DNA from: Serratia sp. UGAL515B_01
GTDB lineage: Bacteria > Pseudomonadota > Gammaproteobacteria > Enterobacterales > Enterobacteriaceae
DNA: 64,000 bases
Assembly (NCBI RefSeq): GCF_033095805.1
Contig: NZ_CP109901.1
Span: 1,984,001-2,048,000, forward strand
Direction of reading: 5' to 3'
In this document: positions 27,280 to 37,277 of the stretch, one piece after another
How positions within the stretch are numbered: the first letter of the stretch is position 1
Layout: each line of letters starts with the position of its first letter
The notes under the pieces: model-generated
Seen by the model: the letters and a program-made list of their open reading frames with translations, nothing else
Told to the model about the DNA's origin: nothing
Database searches by the model: none
Program-made: the position numbers and the translations under genes

Positions 27280-28943
27280 CAGGGCAGTTGCTTGTACCAC
27301 AACAACGCTAAACGACTCGTCTCGTAAACGCTGTCGGGTGTTGGCAAACTCTGCGGCACACGTTCATCTCGCGAAAGTTGCAGTACAAGTGATACATCGC
27401 CTTGTTTGCGCGCCTGTTCCAACCACTGAGGGAAATCCTCATAGCTAACGTAGCGGTTACGAGAATCCTCATAAGCCAGACCGTAGGTAACCTCACCTTT
27501 CTCGCTGAACATCAGAATATCACTGCGTTTCAATTCCCAGGCAAGACCAGCTGCAATACCCACGCTGTCTGTCATGACAAAACGGCTCTGGTTCAACACC
27601 GAAATGTTGTTTTGGATAAAGTGCTGCGGCTGCTTGGAATCTATCACCTGTTGTGGAATGGCATAGCCGATCAACAGACAAAGCAGTAGCGGACATGCAG
27701 CCGCCCAGGTCCAACGTTGTGCATTGTTACGTGCCGAAACAACCGCAAATAGCATCCAGCCAGCAAAAGCAATGATGCCAAAAATGATTTTCGGCCATTC
27801 ATTTGCAGAAAACAGTTCTACGTTAGGTAATACCCCTGTTCCTATCAACACCAATCCAATAATGCCTGTCAGACCAAATAGGCCGTTCAACAAAGCGTTG
27901 ACTTTGAAAACGCGAGTTCGCAACTGTGTAACACAATCCTCGGCGTATGCCGCCATCAGCAGCGCCATCGGCGCCATACAGGGTAAGATGTAGGTGAGCA
28001 ATTTACCTTTAGCGATACTGAAGAAAATCAAGGGCATGATCACCCAGCTCAGCAGAAAAAACAGCTCTGGTCGTTGCACACGCTCACGCCATCCTTTGAG
28101 CAGCGATCCAGGCAGCAGTCCTAACCACGGTAGCACCGCTGCGACCAATATTGGCAGGTAGTACCAGAATGGTGCCTTATGCTGAGCATTGTCATCGGCA
28201 AAGCGTTGAATATGCTCAATCCAGAAAAAATAATTCCAGTAATCAGGCTCACTTCGTGCCACTGCCAGTGCCCACGGCAGGCTTAACAGCGCAGCAACAA
28301 CGACCGCTACAGGGCCGTAGCAGAACAATTCCTTGATTTTCCGCTGTTGAATAACAATCGGTATCACTGAAATCACCGGCACGGCAAGCGCCAGGAACCC
28401 CTTGGTCATGAATCCCATACCGCAGGCAAGCCCAAGCAATACGTATCCCGCCAGTTTCCCCTTGGCAGTGCTGGCTTTCAGTGTCAGGTAATAACTCACC
28501 ATCGCCGCCGTTAGCCACAATGAGATCATAGGATCCAGTACGCTGTAAGTGCCAACGCTGAATACCAGTACCATCGACAGGAAGATTAACGCGGCCAGGC
28601 ACGCACGGCGCGCGTTCTTCCACATCAGCCACGCCAATGCAAAGACCAACAGCGCGGTGAGAGCTGTACTGAATACCGAAGCAAAGCGTACGGCAAAATT
28701 ATTCTCGCCGAACAATAACTGGCTTACGTTATTAAACCAATAACCTGCAACGGGTTTTTCAAAATAACGTAGGCCGAGCAGATTGGGCACAACCCAATCC
28801 CCCTTTGCCACCATTTCGCGGCTGATTTCCGCATAACGGGTTTCATCCGGCTGCCATAGCAGACGCCCATTGAGCGGGATCAGATACACCAGAACAAAAA
28901 AAATGGCCAATACAATGGCCCAGGTTCCTTTCAGCGCTTTCAT
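27279..28943 (-). CDS. arnT: L-Ara4N transferase to lipid A, ArnT
   Basis: Inner-membrane glycosyltransferase (GT83) that transfers Ara4N from undecaprenyl phosphate to lipid A phosphates at the periplasmic face, lowering negative charge and giving polymyxin resistance. The 554 residues show the first periplasmic loop motif [15 protein letters not shown], with the family's catalytic acidic residues, then [14 protein letters not shown], about twelve membrane helices and a C-terminal periplasmic domain. The start at 28943 overlaps the arnD stop by one base (TAATG); an upstream ATG at 28976 would place eleven extra residues inside arnD and is rejected. Confidence 0.94.
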   Translation of the reverse strand: MKALKGTWAIVLAIFFVLVYLIPLNGRLLWQPDETRYAEISREMVAKGDWVVPNLLGLRYFEKPVAGYWFNNVSQLLFGENNFAVRFASVFSTALTALLVFALAWLMWKNARRACLAALIFLSMVLVFSVGTYSVLDPMISLWLTAAMVSYYLTLKASTAKGKLAGYVLLGLACGMGFMTKGFLALAVPVISVIPIVIQQRKIKELFCYGPVAVVVAALLSLPWALAVARSEPDYWNYFFWIEHIQRFADDNAQHKAPFWYYLPILVAAVLPWLGLLPGSLLKGWRERVQRPELFFLLSWVIMPLIFFSIAKGKLLTYILPCMAPMALLMAAYAEDCVTQLRTRVFKVNALLNGLFGLTGIIGLVLIGTGVLPNVELFSANEWPKIIFGIIAFAGWMLFAVVSARNNAQRWTWAAACPLLLCLLIGYAIPQQVIDSKQPQHFIQNNISVLNQSRFVMTDSVGIAAGLAWELKRSDILMFSEKGEVTYGLAYEDSRNRYVSYEDFPQWLEQARKQGDVSLVLQLSRDERVPQSLPTPDSVYETSRLALLWYKQLP

Positions 28944-29851
28944 TAAACGTCTTTTCCCTCTATCTCGGTTTGACAACCTAACCAGCCTTCACGGCCAGGA
29001 AACGGCGCTCGCGTGATGCGGCCCAACGGCAATGATGCCGTATCTTTTGGTAGCAGCGCGCTTAACGGGCAAAACTCTATGCCCTGCTGGCGCGCACGCT
29101 GCAATAATTGTTCGAACATGGCAGATTGAGACATTCCCTCAACTTCAGCATGAATGGTATACACAGGTACACCACGATCATTCTCGATTGCATGCAGAAT
29201 GTAATCGTTGAAGTTTTCGACACTGACTTCGCTGCCAATCACTTCATCAAACGTAGGAAGTGTCACTGGGATCTGTACTGTTCCAGGCTGCCCATTATCT
29301 AATAAAGGACGAAACGGATGTGTGCCCCGGCAATCGCTATTGAAATCAAAGTTAAAACCTTGCTTAGCATCTACGACACGTTGATCAGCGCGCCATCCAG
29401 CAACTGCCGACGATTTAACCGGTTGCCCGATACACGCAGTCAATGCATCAAGGCCCAATTGGATCTGATGCGTCAACTCTTCTTTAGACCAGCGCCCAAC
29501 ACGTGCCTGCCAACCTTGATGATCCCAGGCATGTAGCCCCACTTCATGTCCCATCTCTAAAGTGCGCCTCATCAACGCGCCAAAAGCATGAGAAATGTTA
29601 CGCCCAGGCCAAGCGGTACCGGCTAACAGGATATCCCAGCCATAGAGTGATGCAGCGTTTGAACGCAGCATTTTCATCAGGAATTTAGGTCGAAGCAGGC
29701 GCCACAAGTGGCGCCCCATATTGTCCGGCCCTACGCTGAAGAAGAAACTGGCCTGAATGTCATATTTATCAAACAGGTCCAGCAAACACGGCACGCCTTC
29801 ACGAGTGCCGCTGAAGGTATCTACATCAACTCGCAGACCGACTTTCTTCAT
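28943..29851 (-). CDS. arnD: 4-deoxy-4-formamido-L-arabinose-phosphoundecaprenol deformylase ArnD
   Basis: Removes the formyl group from undecaprenyl-phosphate-Ara4FN so that it can be flipped. It is a polysaccharide-deacetylase-fold (NodB) protein of 302 residues. Visible are the N-terminal [10 protein letters not shown] with the metal-ligand Asp pair and the [15 protein letters not shown] motif with the two metal His. [10 protein letters not shown] and [10 protein letters not shown] carry later conserved residues. It overlaps arnA by four bases (ATGA) and arnT by one, consistent with a coupled operon. Confidence 0.93.
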   Translation of the reverse strand: MKKVGLRVDVDTFSGTREGVPCLLDLFDKYDIQASFFFSVGPDNMGRHLWRLLRPKFLMKMLRSNAASLYGWDILLAGTAWPGRNISHAFGALMRRTLEMGHEVGLHAWDHQGWQARVGRWSKEELTHQIQLGLDALTACIGQPVKSSAVAGWRADQRVVDAKQGFNFDFNSDCRGTHPFRPLLDNGQPGTVQIPVTLPTFDEVIGSEVSVENFNDYILHAIENDRGVPVYTIHAEVEGMSQSAMFEQLLQRARQQGIEFCPLSALLPKDTASLPLGRITRAPFPGREGWLGCQTEIEGKDV

Positions 29852-31830
29852 TCACCGCTACCTTCCTTTACTGTGGTACGCAGGAAATAGTCCAATGTAT
29901 CGGCAACGGTCTGTTGCATGGCAATCGTCGGCTGCCAGCCGAGCAGACGGCGCGCATTTTTGATACTTGGCGTACGGTGCTCAACATCCTGATAGCCTTT
30001 ACCATAGTAGCTGCTGCTTTCCACATCTTTGAAACCGGCAAACGGAGGGAAATTACCGCGCAGCGGGTGTTCGTTGAAGCTGGCCAGTAACATTTCAGCC
30101 AGTTCACGAATGCTTGCTTCATTGGTTGGGTTACCGATGTTAATAATCTGGCCATCGCAAAGCCCATCACGGTTTTCAATAATGCGATACAGCGCTTCAA
30201 TGCCATCGTTGATATCAGTGAAGCAACGTTTTTGTGCGCCACCATCCATCAATTTGATTGGTGAACCTTCAACCAGATTAAGGATCAACTGAGTGATAGC
30301 GCGCGAAGACCCGATACGTGCCGCATCAAGATTATCCAACCGCGGCCCCATCCAGTTAAATGGACGGAACAGCGTGAATTTCAGACCTTCTTTAGCACCA
30401 TAAGCCCAGATAACACGATCCAGTAGCTGCTTGGATACCGAGTAAATCCAACGCTGCTTGCTGATTGGCCCAACGATCAAACGCGAGCTATCCTCGTCAA
30501 ACTCTTTATCGTCACACATTCCATAAACTTCTGAAGTGGAAGGGAAGATAATGCGTTTGTTGTATTTCACGCAGTCGCGGACAATTTTCAGGTTTTCTTC
30601 AAAATCCAGTTCAAATACACGCAACGGGTTGCGGGTGTATTCGATCGGCGTAGCGATCGCCACCAACGGCAATACCACGTCGCATTTCTTGATGTGATAT
30701 TCGATCCACTCTGAATGAATACTGATATCTCCTTCCACAAAGTGGAAGCGAGGGTTGTCCAGAAAACGGCTGATGGCATCAGAACCGATATCCAAACCGT
30801 AGATATCATAACGATCATCTCGTAATAAACGCTCAGTCAGGTGGTTACCGATAAAGCCATTAACCCCAAGGATCAATACACGGGTTCTGCGCTTCATGAT
30901 AGCACTGGGTTTTGGCGCCAATCGAACATCGGTAACAATGCCCATTTCCAGCGCCAAACGGCTACCCTGCACATACAGACCAGACTCGCTTTGACCGGCC
31001 ATAATTTCTAAGGCACCCTCGCCACAAGCAATCACCAGAGGAGAAGTGTTCAATACGGTGCCAGGCTGTTTGCTATGCTGCGTATCCAGAACTTGTGAAC
31101 GCCATACGATCAATTTGCGCTGGCCTAGATAACTAAATGCACCTGGATACGGTTCGGTAACCGCACGGACCAGATTGTTAATCTCATGGGCCGATTTGTG
31201 CCAATGGATCTCACCATCTGCCGCAGTACGACGACCAAAATAGCTGGCACTCGCTTCATCTTGGGCGGTAAAAGTCGCCGTGCCGTTTTTCAATTTCGGC
31301 AGTTGTTCTTCGAGTAACGCCTGTGAAGCTTCTAACACTTTCTTGTGCAGCGTCAACGAAGTGTCGGTTTCATGAATAGCGACTTTCTTTTGACCAGCAA
31401 TATCCCCTGCATCCGGGCGTTTTACCATTTTATGCAGCGTTGCTCCGGTTTCGGTTTCGCCGTTGACCAGTGCCCAATTTATCGGGGCACGGCCACGGTA
31501 GCGAGGAAGTAGCGAGCCATGCAGATTAAAACCGCCTTTCGGTGCCAAGGACAGGATTTCTTCGCTCAGCATATTGCGGTAGTAGAATGAAAAGATGATA
31601 TCAGGTTGTAGTTCACGAATTCGTTCCACCCAGAGCGGATGGTTAACATCTTCTGGCGCATATACCGGTAAATCCAGCTCAGCACCCAAGCGGGCAACGG
31701 AAGAAAAGAAGTTGTTCTCACCAGGATCGTCGGTATGCGTAAACACAGCCTGCACATCATAGCCCGCTTCAGTCAGTGCTTTCAGCCCTGCACAACCAAT
31801 ATCATGGTAAGCAAATACGATAGCTTTCAT
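29848..31830 (-). CDS. arnA: Bifunctional UDP-Ara4N formyltransferase / UDP-glucuronate decarboxylase ArnA
   Basis: Two-domain cytoplasmic enzyme of 660 residues. The N-terminal formyltransferase domain (~1-304) formylates UDP-Ara4N; its active-site segment is [20 protein letters not shown]. The C-terminal dehydrogenase domain (~317-660) oxidises and decarboxylates UDP-glucuronic acid. It shows the NAD-binding [15 protein letters not shown], the Ser-Glu pair in PSTSEVYGM, the Tyr-x3-Lys in [11 protein letters not shown], and an Arg-rich [14 protein letters not shown] loop. The start at 31830 ([12 protein letters not shown]) matches the family; the ATG one codon upstream (31833) is also possible. 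It overlaps arnC and arnD by the ATGA arrangement. Confidence 0.95.
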   Translation of the reverse strand: MKAIVFAYHDIGCAGLKALTEAGYDVQAVFTHTDDPGENNFFSSVARLGAELDLPVYAPEDVNHPLWVERIRELQPDIIFSFYYRNMLSEEILSLAPKGGFNLHGSLLPRYRGRAPINWALVNGETETGATLHKMVKRPDAGDIAGQKKVAIHETDTSLTLHKKVLEASQALLEEQLPKLKNGTATFTAQDEASASYFGRRTAADGEIHWHKSAHEINNLVRAVTEPYPGAFSYLGQRKLIVWRSQVLDTQHSKQPGTVLNTSPLVIACGEGALEIMAGQSESGLYVQGSRLALEMGIVTDVRLAPKPSAIMKRRTRVLILGVNGFIGNHLTERLLRDDRYDIYGLDIGSDAISRFLDNPRFHFVEGDISIHSEWIEYHIKKCDVVLPLVAIATPIEYTRNPLRVFELDFEENLKIVRDCVKYNKRIIFPSTSEVYGMCDDKEFDEDSSRLIVGPISKQRWIYSVSKQLLDRVIWAYGAKEGLKFTLFRPFNWMGPRLDNLDAARIGSSRAITQLILNLVEGSPIKLMDGGAQKRCFTDINDGIEALYRIIENRDGLCDGQIINIGNPTNEASIRELAEMLLASFNEHPLRGNFPPFAGFKDVESSSYYGKGYQDVEHRTPSIKNARRLLGWQPTIAMQQTVADTLDYFLRTTVKEGSGE

Positions 31831-32810
31831 CATTCTTCTTCCTGAGTGTTTTGGGTCTGCTTCTCGCCGACCACTTTCTGAATAAAATAGCGCGGGCGAG
31901 CACGGACATCATTATAAATGCGGCCGATATACTCCCCCAACAAACCCATACCGACAAACTGTGCCCCAATGAAGGTAAACAGCACAGCAAAAAGCGTAAA
32001 TACGCCACCAGCAGCCCATTCCGGCCCTAAAATCAAACGCAGAGTAATCAACAATACCGCCAATATAAATCCTGATAACGCGATCACACTACCTACCACA
32101 CTTAATAAACGCAGGGGCGTTGTGGTCAGGGAGGTGACAAGATCATACATCAGGTTGATCAGTCGCATTAGGCTGTATTTGGAATCACCAAATTCACGCT
32201 CGGCATGCCGTACTTCGATTTCCGTGGTGCGACGAGCGAAAGTATTTGCCAAGATCGGAATAAAGGTACTGCGTTCATGACAGTGCAGCATGGCATCAAC
32301 GATATGGCGGCGATAGGCGCGCAGCATGCAACCGTAGTCACCCATCGATTTACCGGTAGCGCTTTGGATCATCATATTGATCATGCGGGAAGCCGTTTTG
32401 CGAAACCAGGAATCCTGTCGATTGGCACGCACGGTGCCTACAACATCATATCCTTCCTCTGCCACACTGACTAAACGCGGAATTTCTTCCGGTGGGTTTT
32501 GCAGGTCAGCGTCTAAAGTGATCACCAGATCACCGCTAACCTGATTGAACCCCGCCATAATCGCCGAATGTTGCCCGTAATTGCGGTTAAGCAATACTGC
32601 AATAATACAGCTGCCGGGCTGGTTCGCCGCAGCACTGAGTATTTCAGCAGAATTATCACTACTGCCATCATCAACCAGAATAATTTCATAAGGTTGCAGG
32701 AGTTGTTTACAAGCGTTTGTGGTGCGCTCCAGTAAAGCCGGCAAACTTTCCTGCTCGTTGAATACCGGGATTACCACAGAGACTTTTTTAATCGGTTCAG
32801 CGCGAGACAC
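31830..32810 (-). CDS. arnC: Undecaprenyl-phosphate Ara4FN transferase ArnC
   Basis: Family 2 glycosyltransferase that loads Ara4FN onto undecaprenyl phosphate at the inner membrane. The N-terminal GT domain has [28 protein letters not shown], the [10 protein letters not shown] metal-binding stretch and the [14 protein letters not shown] loop (here [11 protein letters not shown]). Two C-terminal membrane helices follow, then [19 protein letters not shown] choose the GTG at 32810, which gives 326 residues: homologues begin a few residues before EPIKKVS, and a GGAG lies seven bases upstream. The ATG at 32858 would add 16 residues read through the end of arnB. The chosen start overlaps arnB by 14 bases. 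Confidence 0.92.
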   Translation of the reverse strand: MSRAEPIKKVSVVIPVFNEQESLPALLERTTNACKQLLQPYEIILVDDGSSDNSAEILSAAANQPGSCIIAVLLNRNYGQHSAIMAGFNQVSGDLVITLDADLQNPPEEIPRLVSVAEEGYDVVGTVRANRQDSWFRKTASRMINMMIQSATGKSMGDYGCMLRAYRRHIVDAMLHCHERSTFIPILANTFARRTTEIEVRHAEREFGDSKYSLMRLINLMYDLVTSLTTTPLRLLSVVGSVIALSGFILAVLLITLRLILGPEWAAGGVFTLFAVLFTFIGAQFVGMGLLGEYIGRIYNDVRARPRYFIQKVVGEKQTQNTQEEE

Positions 32811-33951
32811 TGGAAGACTCCAAAACTGAGAATAAGGCGCTGACCACGCGGTCAACATCGGCGTTGGTCATATCAGGAAATAGCGGTAGGGTACATAAGC
32901 ATGCCGAGTTCCATTCGGTATTCGGCAGAGAAAGTTGTGGGTAGCGTTCACGGTAAAACTTTTGCGTGTGGGCAGCGCGAAAATGCAACCCAGTGCCAAT
33001 ACCAAACTCTTTCAAGCGTTCCATCAGCTGGTCACGTTCAATACCGCAGCGGCGCGCATCGACACGAACCATAAACAGATGCCATGCATGGTCGTGCGGA
33101 TAATCCGGCAAGCCCAAAGGTTGGAATGGCGAGTCTTTCAGTGCGACAAGATAGCGTTCGGCCAATGCCTTACGGCGGGCATTTAACGCCGGTAGACGTG
33201 CGAGTTGTACGACAGCAATCGCTGCATGAATGTCTGAAAGGTTGTACTTGTAACCAGGCTCAACAACTTCAGCCTGTGGTTTGCGCCCTTGCAACTGGCG
33301 GTCAAAAGCATCAACACCCAAGCCATGAAACTTCAGACAACGAACCCGATCGGCAAGCACATCATCATCGGTGGCAATCAGCCCACCTTCAGCACAGGTC
33401 AAATTTTTAATTGCGTGGAAGGAGAAAATGGCAGTCCCTCTAGCGCCGACCCACTCGCCGTTAAAACGAGCGCCTACAGCGTGTGCTGCATCTTCGATCA
33501 GAGGAATGCTATGGCGCTGCGCGACGTCGCGCAAAGCGTCCATGTGTAATGGCGCACCGGCATAGTGAACAGGGATGATAACTTTCGTCCGCGGAGTGAT
33601 TGCGGCTTCTACATCAGCGGCGTTGACCATCAACGTATCACGATCAACATCAATCATTACCGGGGTAGCCCCCAATAATTCGATCATGTTAAGAGTGGAA
33701 ACCCAAGTCTGTGAGGGGGTTATCACCTCATCTCCTGGGCCTATACCCAATGCCATCAAGGTGACATGCATACCGGCAGTCGCAGAACATACCGCCACGG
33801 CATGCTTACACCCGAAGGTTTTACAAAACTCATTCTCCAACTGCTGATTTTGCGGCCCCGTGGTGATCCAGCCAGAGCGCAATACCTTTTCTACCGCAGC
33901 CACTTCTTCATCACCAATCGCCGGGCGTGAAAAAGGCAGGAATTGATCCAT
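32797..33951 (-). CDS. arnB: UDP-Ara4O aminotransferase ArnB
   Basis: PLP-dependent aminotransferase (DegT/DnrJ/EryC1 family) that makes UDP-Ara4N from the 4-keto sugar, with glutamate as amino donor. The 384 residues contain [28 protein letters not shown], the PLP-ring DAAHAVGA segment and the Schiff-base Lys in [14 protein letters not shown]. First gene of arnBCADTEF. Upstream lies a PhoP-type promoter (33987-34021) that would give a leader of about 29 bases; the Shine-Dalgarno is weak. Confidence 0.95.
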   Translation of the reverse strand: MDQFLPFSRPAIGDEEVAAVEKVLRSGWITTGPQNQQLENEFCKTFGCKHAVAVCSATAGMHVTLMALGIGPGDEVITPSQTWVSTLNMIELLGATPVMIDVDRDTLMVNAADVEAAITPRTKVIIPVHYAGAPLHMDALRDVAQRHSIPLIEDAAHAVGARFNGEWVGARGTAIFSFHAIKNLTCAEGGLIATDDDVLADRVRCLKFHGLGVDAFDRQLQGRKPQAEVVEPGYKYNLSDIHAAIAVVQLARLPALNARRKALAERYLVALKDSPFQPLGLPDYPHDHAWHLFMVRVDARRCGIERDQLMERLKEFGIGTGLHFRAAHTQKFYRERYPQLSLPNTEWNSACLCTLPLFPDMTNADVDRVVSALFSVLESSSVSR

Positions 33952-34286
33952 AGTTAAGACCCCAAACGTCTCGAAATTTTTCTGCCACTGTAAAACTCAG
34001 ATATTTAATAGAAGTTAAACACCCGAGAGAATGCATGCTCGTGGTTTATCTACAGCTTTAATCGGTAAGCATTATCATATAATTTAGCTTAGGGATATAT
34101 CCTTAAGCCATGGCCCGCACCAGCGATGAAAACCATTGTGCAATCAGCGTATTATATTGATAAAGTTATCTTTATTTAGAACGCAGAAAGAATAGCGTAG
34201 CACGAAAGTGCTCCTTATCAACAGATAAAAAGTTTTTATAGATAGAAAACCTAATCTTTATTTACCTAAAACAGAATTCAGGTACT
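33952..34286. other. Gap between arnB and btuD carrying arn control sites
   Basis: 335 bases, A+T-rich. The arn promoter is at its left edge and a nearly perfect 20-bp palindrome at 34088-34107 (CTTAGGGATATATCCTTAAG; 18 of 20 symmetrical positions) contains a CTTAAG half-site like those bound by PmrA, though the spacing of a standard PmrA direct repeat is not met. A small AGCAC/GTGCT hairpin at ~34199-34212 may mark the end of the btu transcript. No gene is visible. Confidence 0.5.
33987..34021 (-). promoter_or_regulatory. PhoP-type promoter of arnBCADTEF
   Basis: Read on the minus strand: TGTTTA-ACTTC-TATTAA (34021 down to 34005) matches the PhoP direct-repeat box in 10 of 12 positions. Twelve bases later comes TACAGT (33992-33987), a good -10 hexamer. 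There is no separate -35, as expected for class II PhoP promoters in which the box replaces it. PhoP/PhoQ control of arn (pmrHFIJKLM) is established in Yersinia; the site here is my assignment. Confidence 0.65.
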
Positions 34287-35042
34287 TTATACACTTTTAG
34301 TCATAATCCATCTCTGACTACCCGACGATTGCAGATGAAAATCAATTTCATATACTCGAGATAATAATTCCGGCACCATGACATCAAGCGTAGAACCTTT
34401 TGCTATCAGGCGGCCCGCTTGCAATAGCCAAACTTCATCTGCCTGTTGCAAGGTATGATTAAGATCGTGCGCACAAATCATGACACTACGGCCACTGTGG
34501 CAAAACTCACGCAACAAATGATCAAGTGCCGCTTTTTGAGCTACATCCAAGCTATTTGTCGGTTCATCAAGCAATAGTAACTGACTTTGCGGATTCACCG
34601 TCGGCCATACCTGCAACAAAACAGCAGCTAACCGTACCCGTTGCCACTCACCTCCAGATAGCTTACTCAACATACGTGACAATTTATCCGTAAGTTTCAG
34701 GCGTCGACACAGGTAAGTAATGGTGCTTTCCAACACGCTTTCTCCACACCCTACGGGGCGGTGTAGGGCCAGATACTGAAATACAGGCATCAATGACATC
34801 GCGGACTGTTGCTGGCTGAGATAGGCTCGACGCTTTGCTAACTCCATACCTGAATAGTCGCCAAGCAGTTTCTCAGATAAACGGATTTCACCAAGCCCTG
34901 GCAGTATTCCTGCCACTCTCGCCAGCAGTGTGCTCTTACCTGCACCGTTAGGACCAATCAGGTGGACCTGTACACCAGCAGCAACTTGCCCTGAAAGGGG
35001 TTCTAAGCGCCCTTTAACGCCAACCTGACAGAGTTGCAGCAT
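34287..35042 (-). CDS. btuD: Vitamin B12 ABC transporter ATPase BtuD
   Basis: ATP-binding subunit of the cobalamin importer BtuCD-F. The 251 residues have Walker A ([16 protein letters not shown]), a Q-loop in AYLSQQQ, signature LSGGEWQRVRLAAVLLQ, Walker B LLLLDEPTNSLD, and the switch His in MICAHDLNHTL. It lies 16 bases after the peroxidase btuE, on the same strand as btuC, in the order btuC-btuE-btuD also seen in E. coli. Confidence 0.93.
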   Translation of the reverse strand: MLQLCQVGVKGRLEPLSGQVAAGVQVHLIGPNGAGKSTLLARVAGILPGLGEIRLSEKLLGDYSGMELAKRRAYLSQQQSAMSLMPVFQYLALHRPVGCGESVLESTITYLCRRLKLTDKLSRMLSKLSGGEWQRVRLAAVLLQVWPTVNPQSQLLLLDEPTNSLDVAQKAALDHLLREFCHSGRSVMICAHDLNHTLQQADEVWLLQAGRLIAKGSTLDVMVPELLSRVYEIDFHLQSSGSQRWIMTKSV

Positions 35043-35058
35043 GATTCTCTAAACTCCG

Positions 35059-35610
35059 TTACTTAGCCAGGGCCAATCTGATAGCTTCGGACAAGATGGG
35101 GTCTTCCGGCGTCATATCCGGAGAGAAACGCTGTATCACCTGCCCATCGCGGCCAATCAAGAATTTCTCAAAGTTCCATAAGATATCACCAACTTGCTTT
35201 GGCGCACGATCTTTGCTTTTCATTCGTTCAAAAAATACGCTTCCAGCAGGTTCTACAGCCTGCGGTTGCGCCGCAATAAGTGCCTGATAAAGCGCATGAC
35301 GGTTGGGACCATTCACTTCAATTTTAGCGAACATCGGAAACTTGACGCCAAAGGTGCCACGGCAGAATGCCAGTATTTCCTCGTTGGTGCCGGGCTCCTG
35401 GCCGAGAAACTCATTGGATGGAAAACCCAACACTTCAAAACCTTGCTCATGCCACGTTTCATAAAGCTTTTCCAAACCTTCGTACTGCTTGGTCAGGCCA
35501 CATTCCGACGCAACATTCACTACCAACAACACCTTACCCATGTAAGTTTCAAGGGTGATGGCCTGGTTTTCAATGGTTTTCAATGGAATGGTATAGATTG
35601 ATTTGTTCAT
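35059..35610 (-). CDS. btuE: Thioredoxin/glutathione peroxidase BtuE
   Basis: Non-essential thiol peroxidase in the btu operon; despite the name it is not needed for B12 transport. The 183 residues match the E. coli length. The peroxidatic Cys is in NVASECGLTKQYEGLE and the conserved Gln in EFLGQEPG; the position of the second motif's Cys is Ser here (GFPSNEF). WNFEKFLIGRDG and RFSPDMTPEDP close the protein. It is only moderately similar to the short paralogue at 16557. It sits 71 bases after btuC and 16 before btuD. Confidence 0.92.
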   Translation of the reverse strand: MNKSIYTIPLKTIENQAITLETYMGKVLLVVNVASECGLTKQYEGLEKLYETWHEQGFEVLGFPSNEFLGQEPGTNEEILAFCRGTFGVKFPMFAKIEVNGPNRHALYQALIAAQPQAVEPAGSVFFERMKSKDRAPKQVGDILWNFEKFLIGRDGQVIQRFSPDMTPEDPILSEAIRLALAK

Positions 35611-35681
35611 CAGATTTTATCCTATTAATTTATATGCAGGTAACGACGAAAAATTACAATTCTTTAACACTAAACACGTTG

Positions 35682-36689
35682 TCACCTTACGCTTTTTGTC
35701 CGAGCAAGCAACCAGATAAACAAGGGAGCCCCCATCGTCGCTGTAACTACACCAATAGGTAATTCAGATGAAACAAGCGCAATTCTGGCCACCACATCCG
35801 CTACCAGCAAAACACCACCACCAGCCAGCGCACAACCGGGCAATAGGAAACGTTGATTGGTCAACCCCATTAAGCGCAATATATGAGGAACGACCAGCCC
35901 GACAAAACCGATAACTCCCGCCAATGCCACACTGCTGCCAACTAGCCAACCAATAGCCAGAACCAGCAAATTGCGCCATAGATGAAGCGACAGCCCTAAC
36001 TGCCATGCCTGGACTTCACCAAGCGCCATTAAGTTTAATGCTTTACCTTGAAAGCATAACCATAACAACACAGGTAAAAGTATTAGCATCAACCACTTCT
36101 GTCGCCAATCTACCCCGCCAAATCCCCCCATCATCCAATACATTAACTGTCGCAGATCGAAGCTGGAGCTGAAATATACCAGCCAAGTCGTGATGGCACT
36201 GCACACAATCCCTAATGCAACCCCCACAAGCAGTAGGCGTGCATTGCTCAACAGTCGACGACGGGCAAAACTCAGTAGCAAGCACGTCATCAGTAACGCG
36301 CCAAAGATAGCACTCAGACTCATCAAGGCTACAGGTAACAGGCTGTGGCCTAACAATACGGTTAATACCAAGGCAACACCTGCGCCATTTGCTACTCCAA
36401 GCAAACCTGGTTCTGCCAATGGGTTTTCAAAGAGTGCTTGCATTACCGCGCCAGCAACCGCCAGGCTCGCTCCAACTAACATTACGGCTAATGCACGCGG
36501 CAAGCGGAGTTGCCAGACAAATAACCGTGCCGACTCACTCAACCACTGAGAGGGCCAGAACCACATATCGCCAGCACTCAAACTGAAAACAAACGCGACT
36601 ATGACGCCCAACAACAGCAACACAATATGCCGTTTATCTCGTTGGTGCTGATTTTGCTGTAATTGAGCGAAGGTCTGACAGGCAGGCAT
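35682..36689 (-). CDS. btuC: Vitamin B12 ABC transporter permease BtuC
   Basis: Inner-membrane permease of the cobalamin importer, FecCD family, working as a dimer with BtuD and fed by BtuF. With the ATG at 36689 it has 335 residues, against 326 in E. coli; an ATG at 36731 would add 14 residues with no support. Conserved segments include [67 protein letters not shown] and [16 protein letters not shown]. Ten membrane helices are expected. Confidence 0.93.
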   Translation of the reverse strand: MPACQTFAQLQQNQHQRDKRHIVLLLLGVIVAFVFSLSAGDMWFWPSQWLSESARLFVWQLRLPRALAVMLVGASLAVAGAVMQALFENPLAEPGLLGVANGAGVALVLTVLLGHSLLPVALMSLSAIFGALLMTCLLLSFARRRLLSNARLLLVGVALGIVCSAITTWLVYFSSSFDLRQLMYWMMGGFGGVDWRQKWLMLILLPVLLWLCFQGKALNLMALGEVQAWQLGLSLHLWRNLLVLAIGWLVGSSVALAGVIGFVGLVVPHILRLMGLTNQRFLLPGCALAGGGVLLVADVVARIALVSSELPIGVVTATMGAPLFIWLLARTKSVR

Positions 36690-36922
36690 AGTACACAGGT
36701 TCCCTGAGGGCCGCAGAATTGCCCTATTCATCGATATCTTGAAGCGAATATTAGGGGGTTAGTGCCAAGAGGGGAAGTGCCGGGACGGATATTAAGGAGG
36801 TTAAAGCACGACAGGCACCAGCTACCCTCAAAAATATTTTTGTATAGAGCAGCATGAATGTCTCTTTCTGCCTAAAAACAGCAAAAAAAGAGGCCGCAAT
36901 GTGATACATCGCGACCATCTTC

Positions 36923-36948
36923 AAAAGCTCGGCCAATAAACATTGGCC
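36923..36948 (-). terminator. Terminator after ihfA
   Basis: A perfect GGCCAAT/ATTGGCC stem (36931-36948) with a four-base loop, followed on the minus strand by GAGC and four T, 29 bases beyond the ihfA stop. It is a plausible end of the thrS-to-ihfA transcript. Confidence 0.6.
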
Positions 36949-36976
36949 CAATATGGCTTTTTGGGTTTTATACCAT

Positions 36977-37273
36977 TTACTCTTTAGGGCTGGCGTTCTC
37001 CACCCGACTTTTCAGCTTCTGTCCCGGACGGAAAGTGACCACACGGCGCGCCGTAATCGGAATGTCCTCACCGGTTTTCGGATTGCGTCCCGGACGTTGG
37101 TTTTTGTCTCGTAGATCAAAATTGCCAAAACCAGACAGTTTGACTTGTTCACCGTTCTCCAAAGCTCGACGGACCTCTTCAAAGAACAGCTCTACCAAGT
37201 CTTTTGCGTCCCGTTTGCTAAGCCCAAGCTTTTCAAACAGATGTTCTGACATTTCAGCTTTAGTAAGCGCCAT
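36977..37273 (-). CDS. ihfA: Integration host factor subunit alpha
   Basis: DNA-bending nucleoid protein, partner of IhfB. The 98 residues carry the HU/IHF fold: [20 protein letters not shown], the [20 protein letters not shown] hairpin arm that inserts in the minor groove with its Pro, and [18 protein letters not shown]. It starts four bases after the pheT stop on the same strand, the classic pheST-ihfA arrangement, so it can be expressed both with pheT and from promoters inside pheT. Confidence 0.96.
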   Translation of the reverse strand: MALTKAEMSEHLFEKLGLSKRDAKDLVELFFEEVRRALENGEQVKLSGFGNFDLRDKNQRPGRNPKTGEDIPITARRVVTFRPGQKLKSRVENASPKE

Positions 37274-37277
37274 AGGT

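Noticed and set aside
34088..34107. Standard PmrA box upstream of arnB
   Set aside because: PmrA boxes are direct hexamer repeats with five-base spacing; here the arms are inverted and differently spaced, so only the palindrome is reported.
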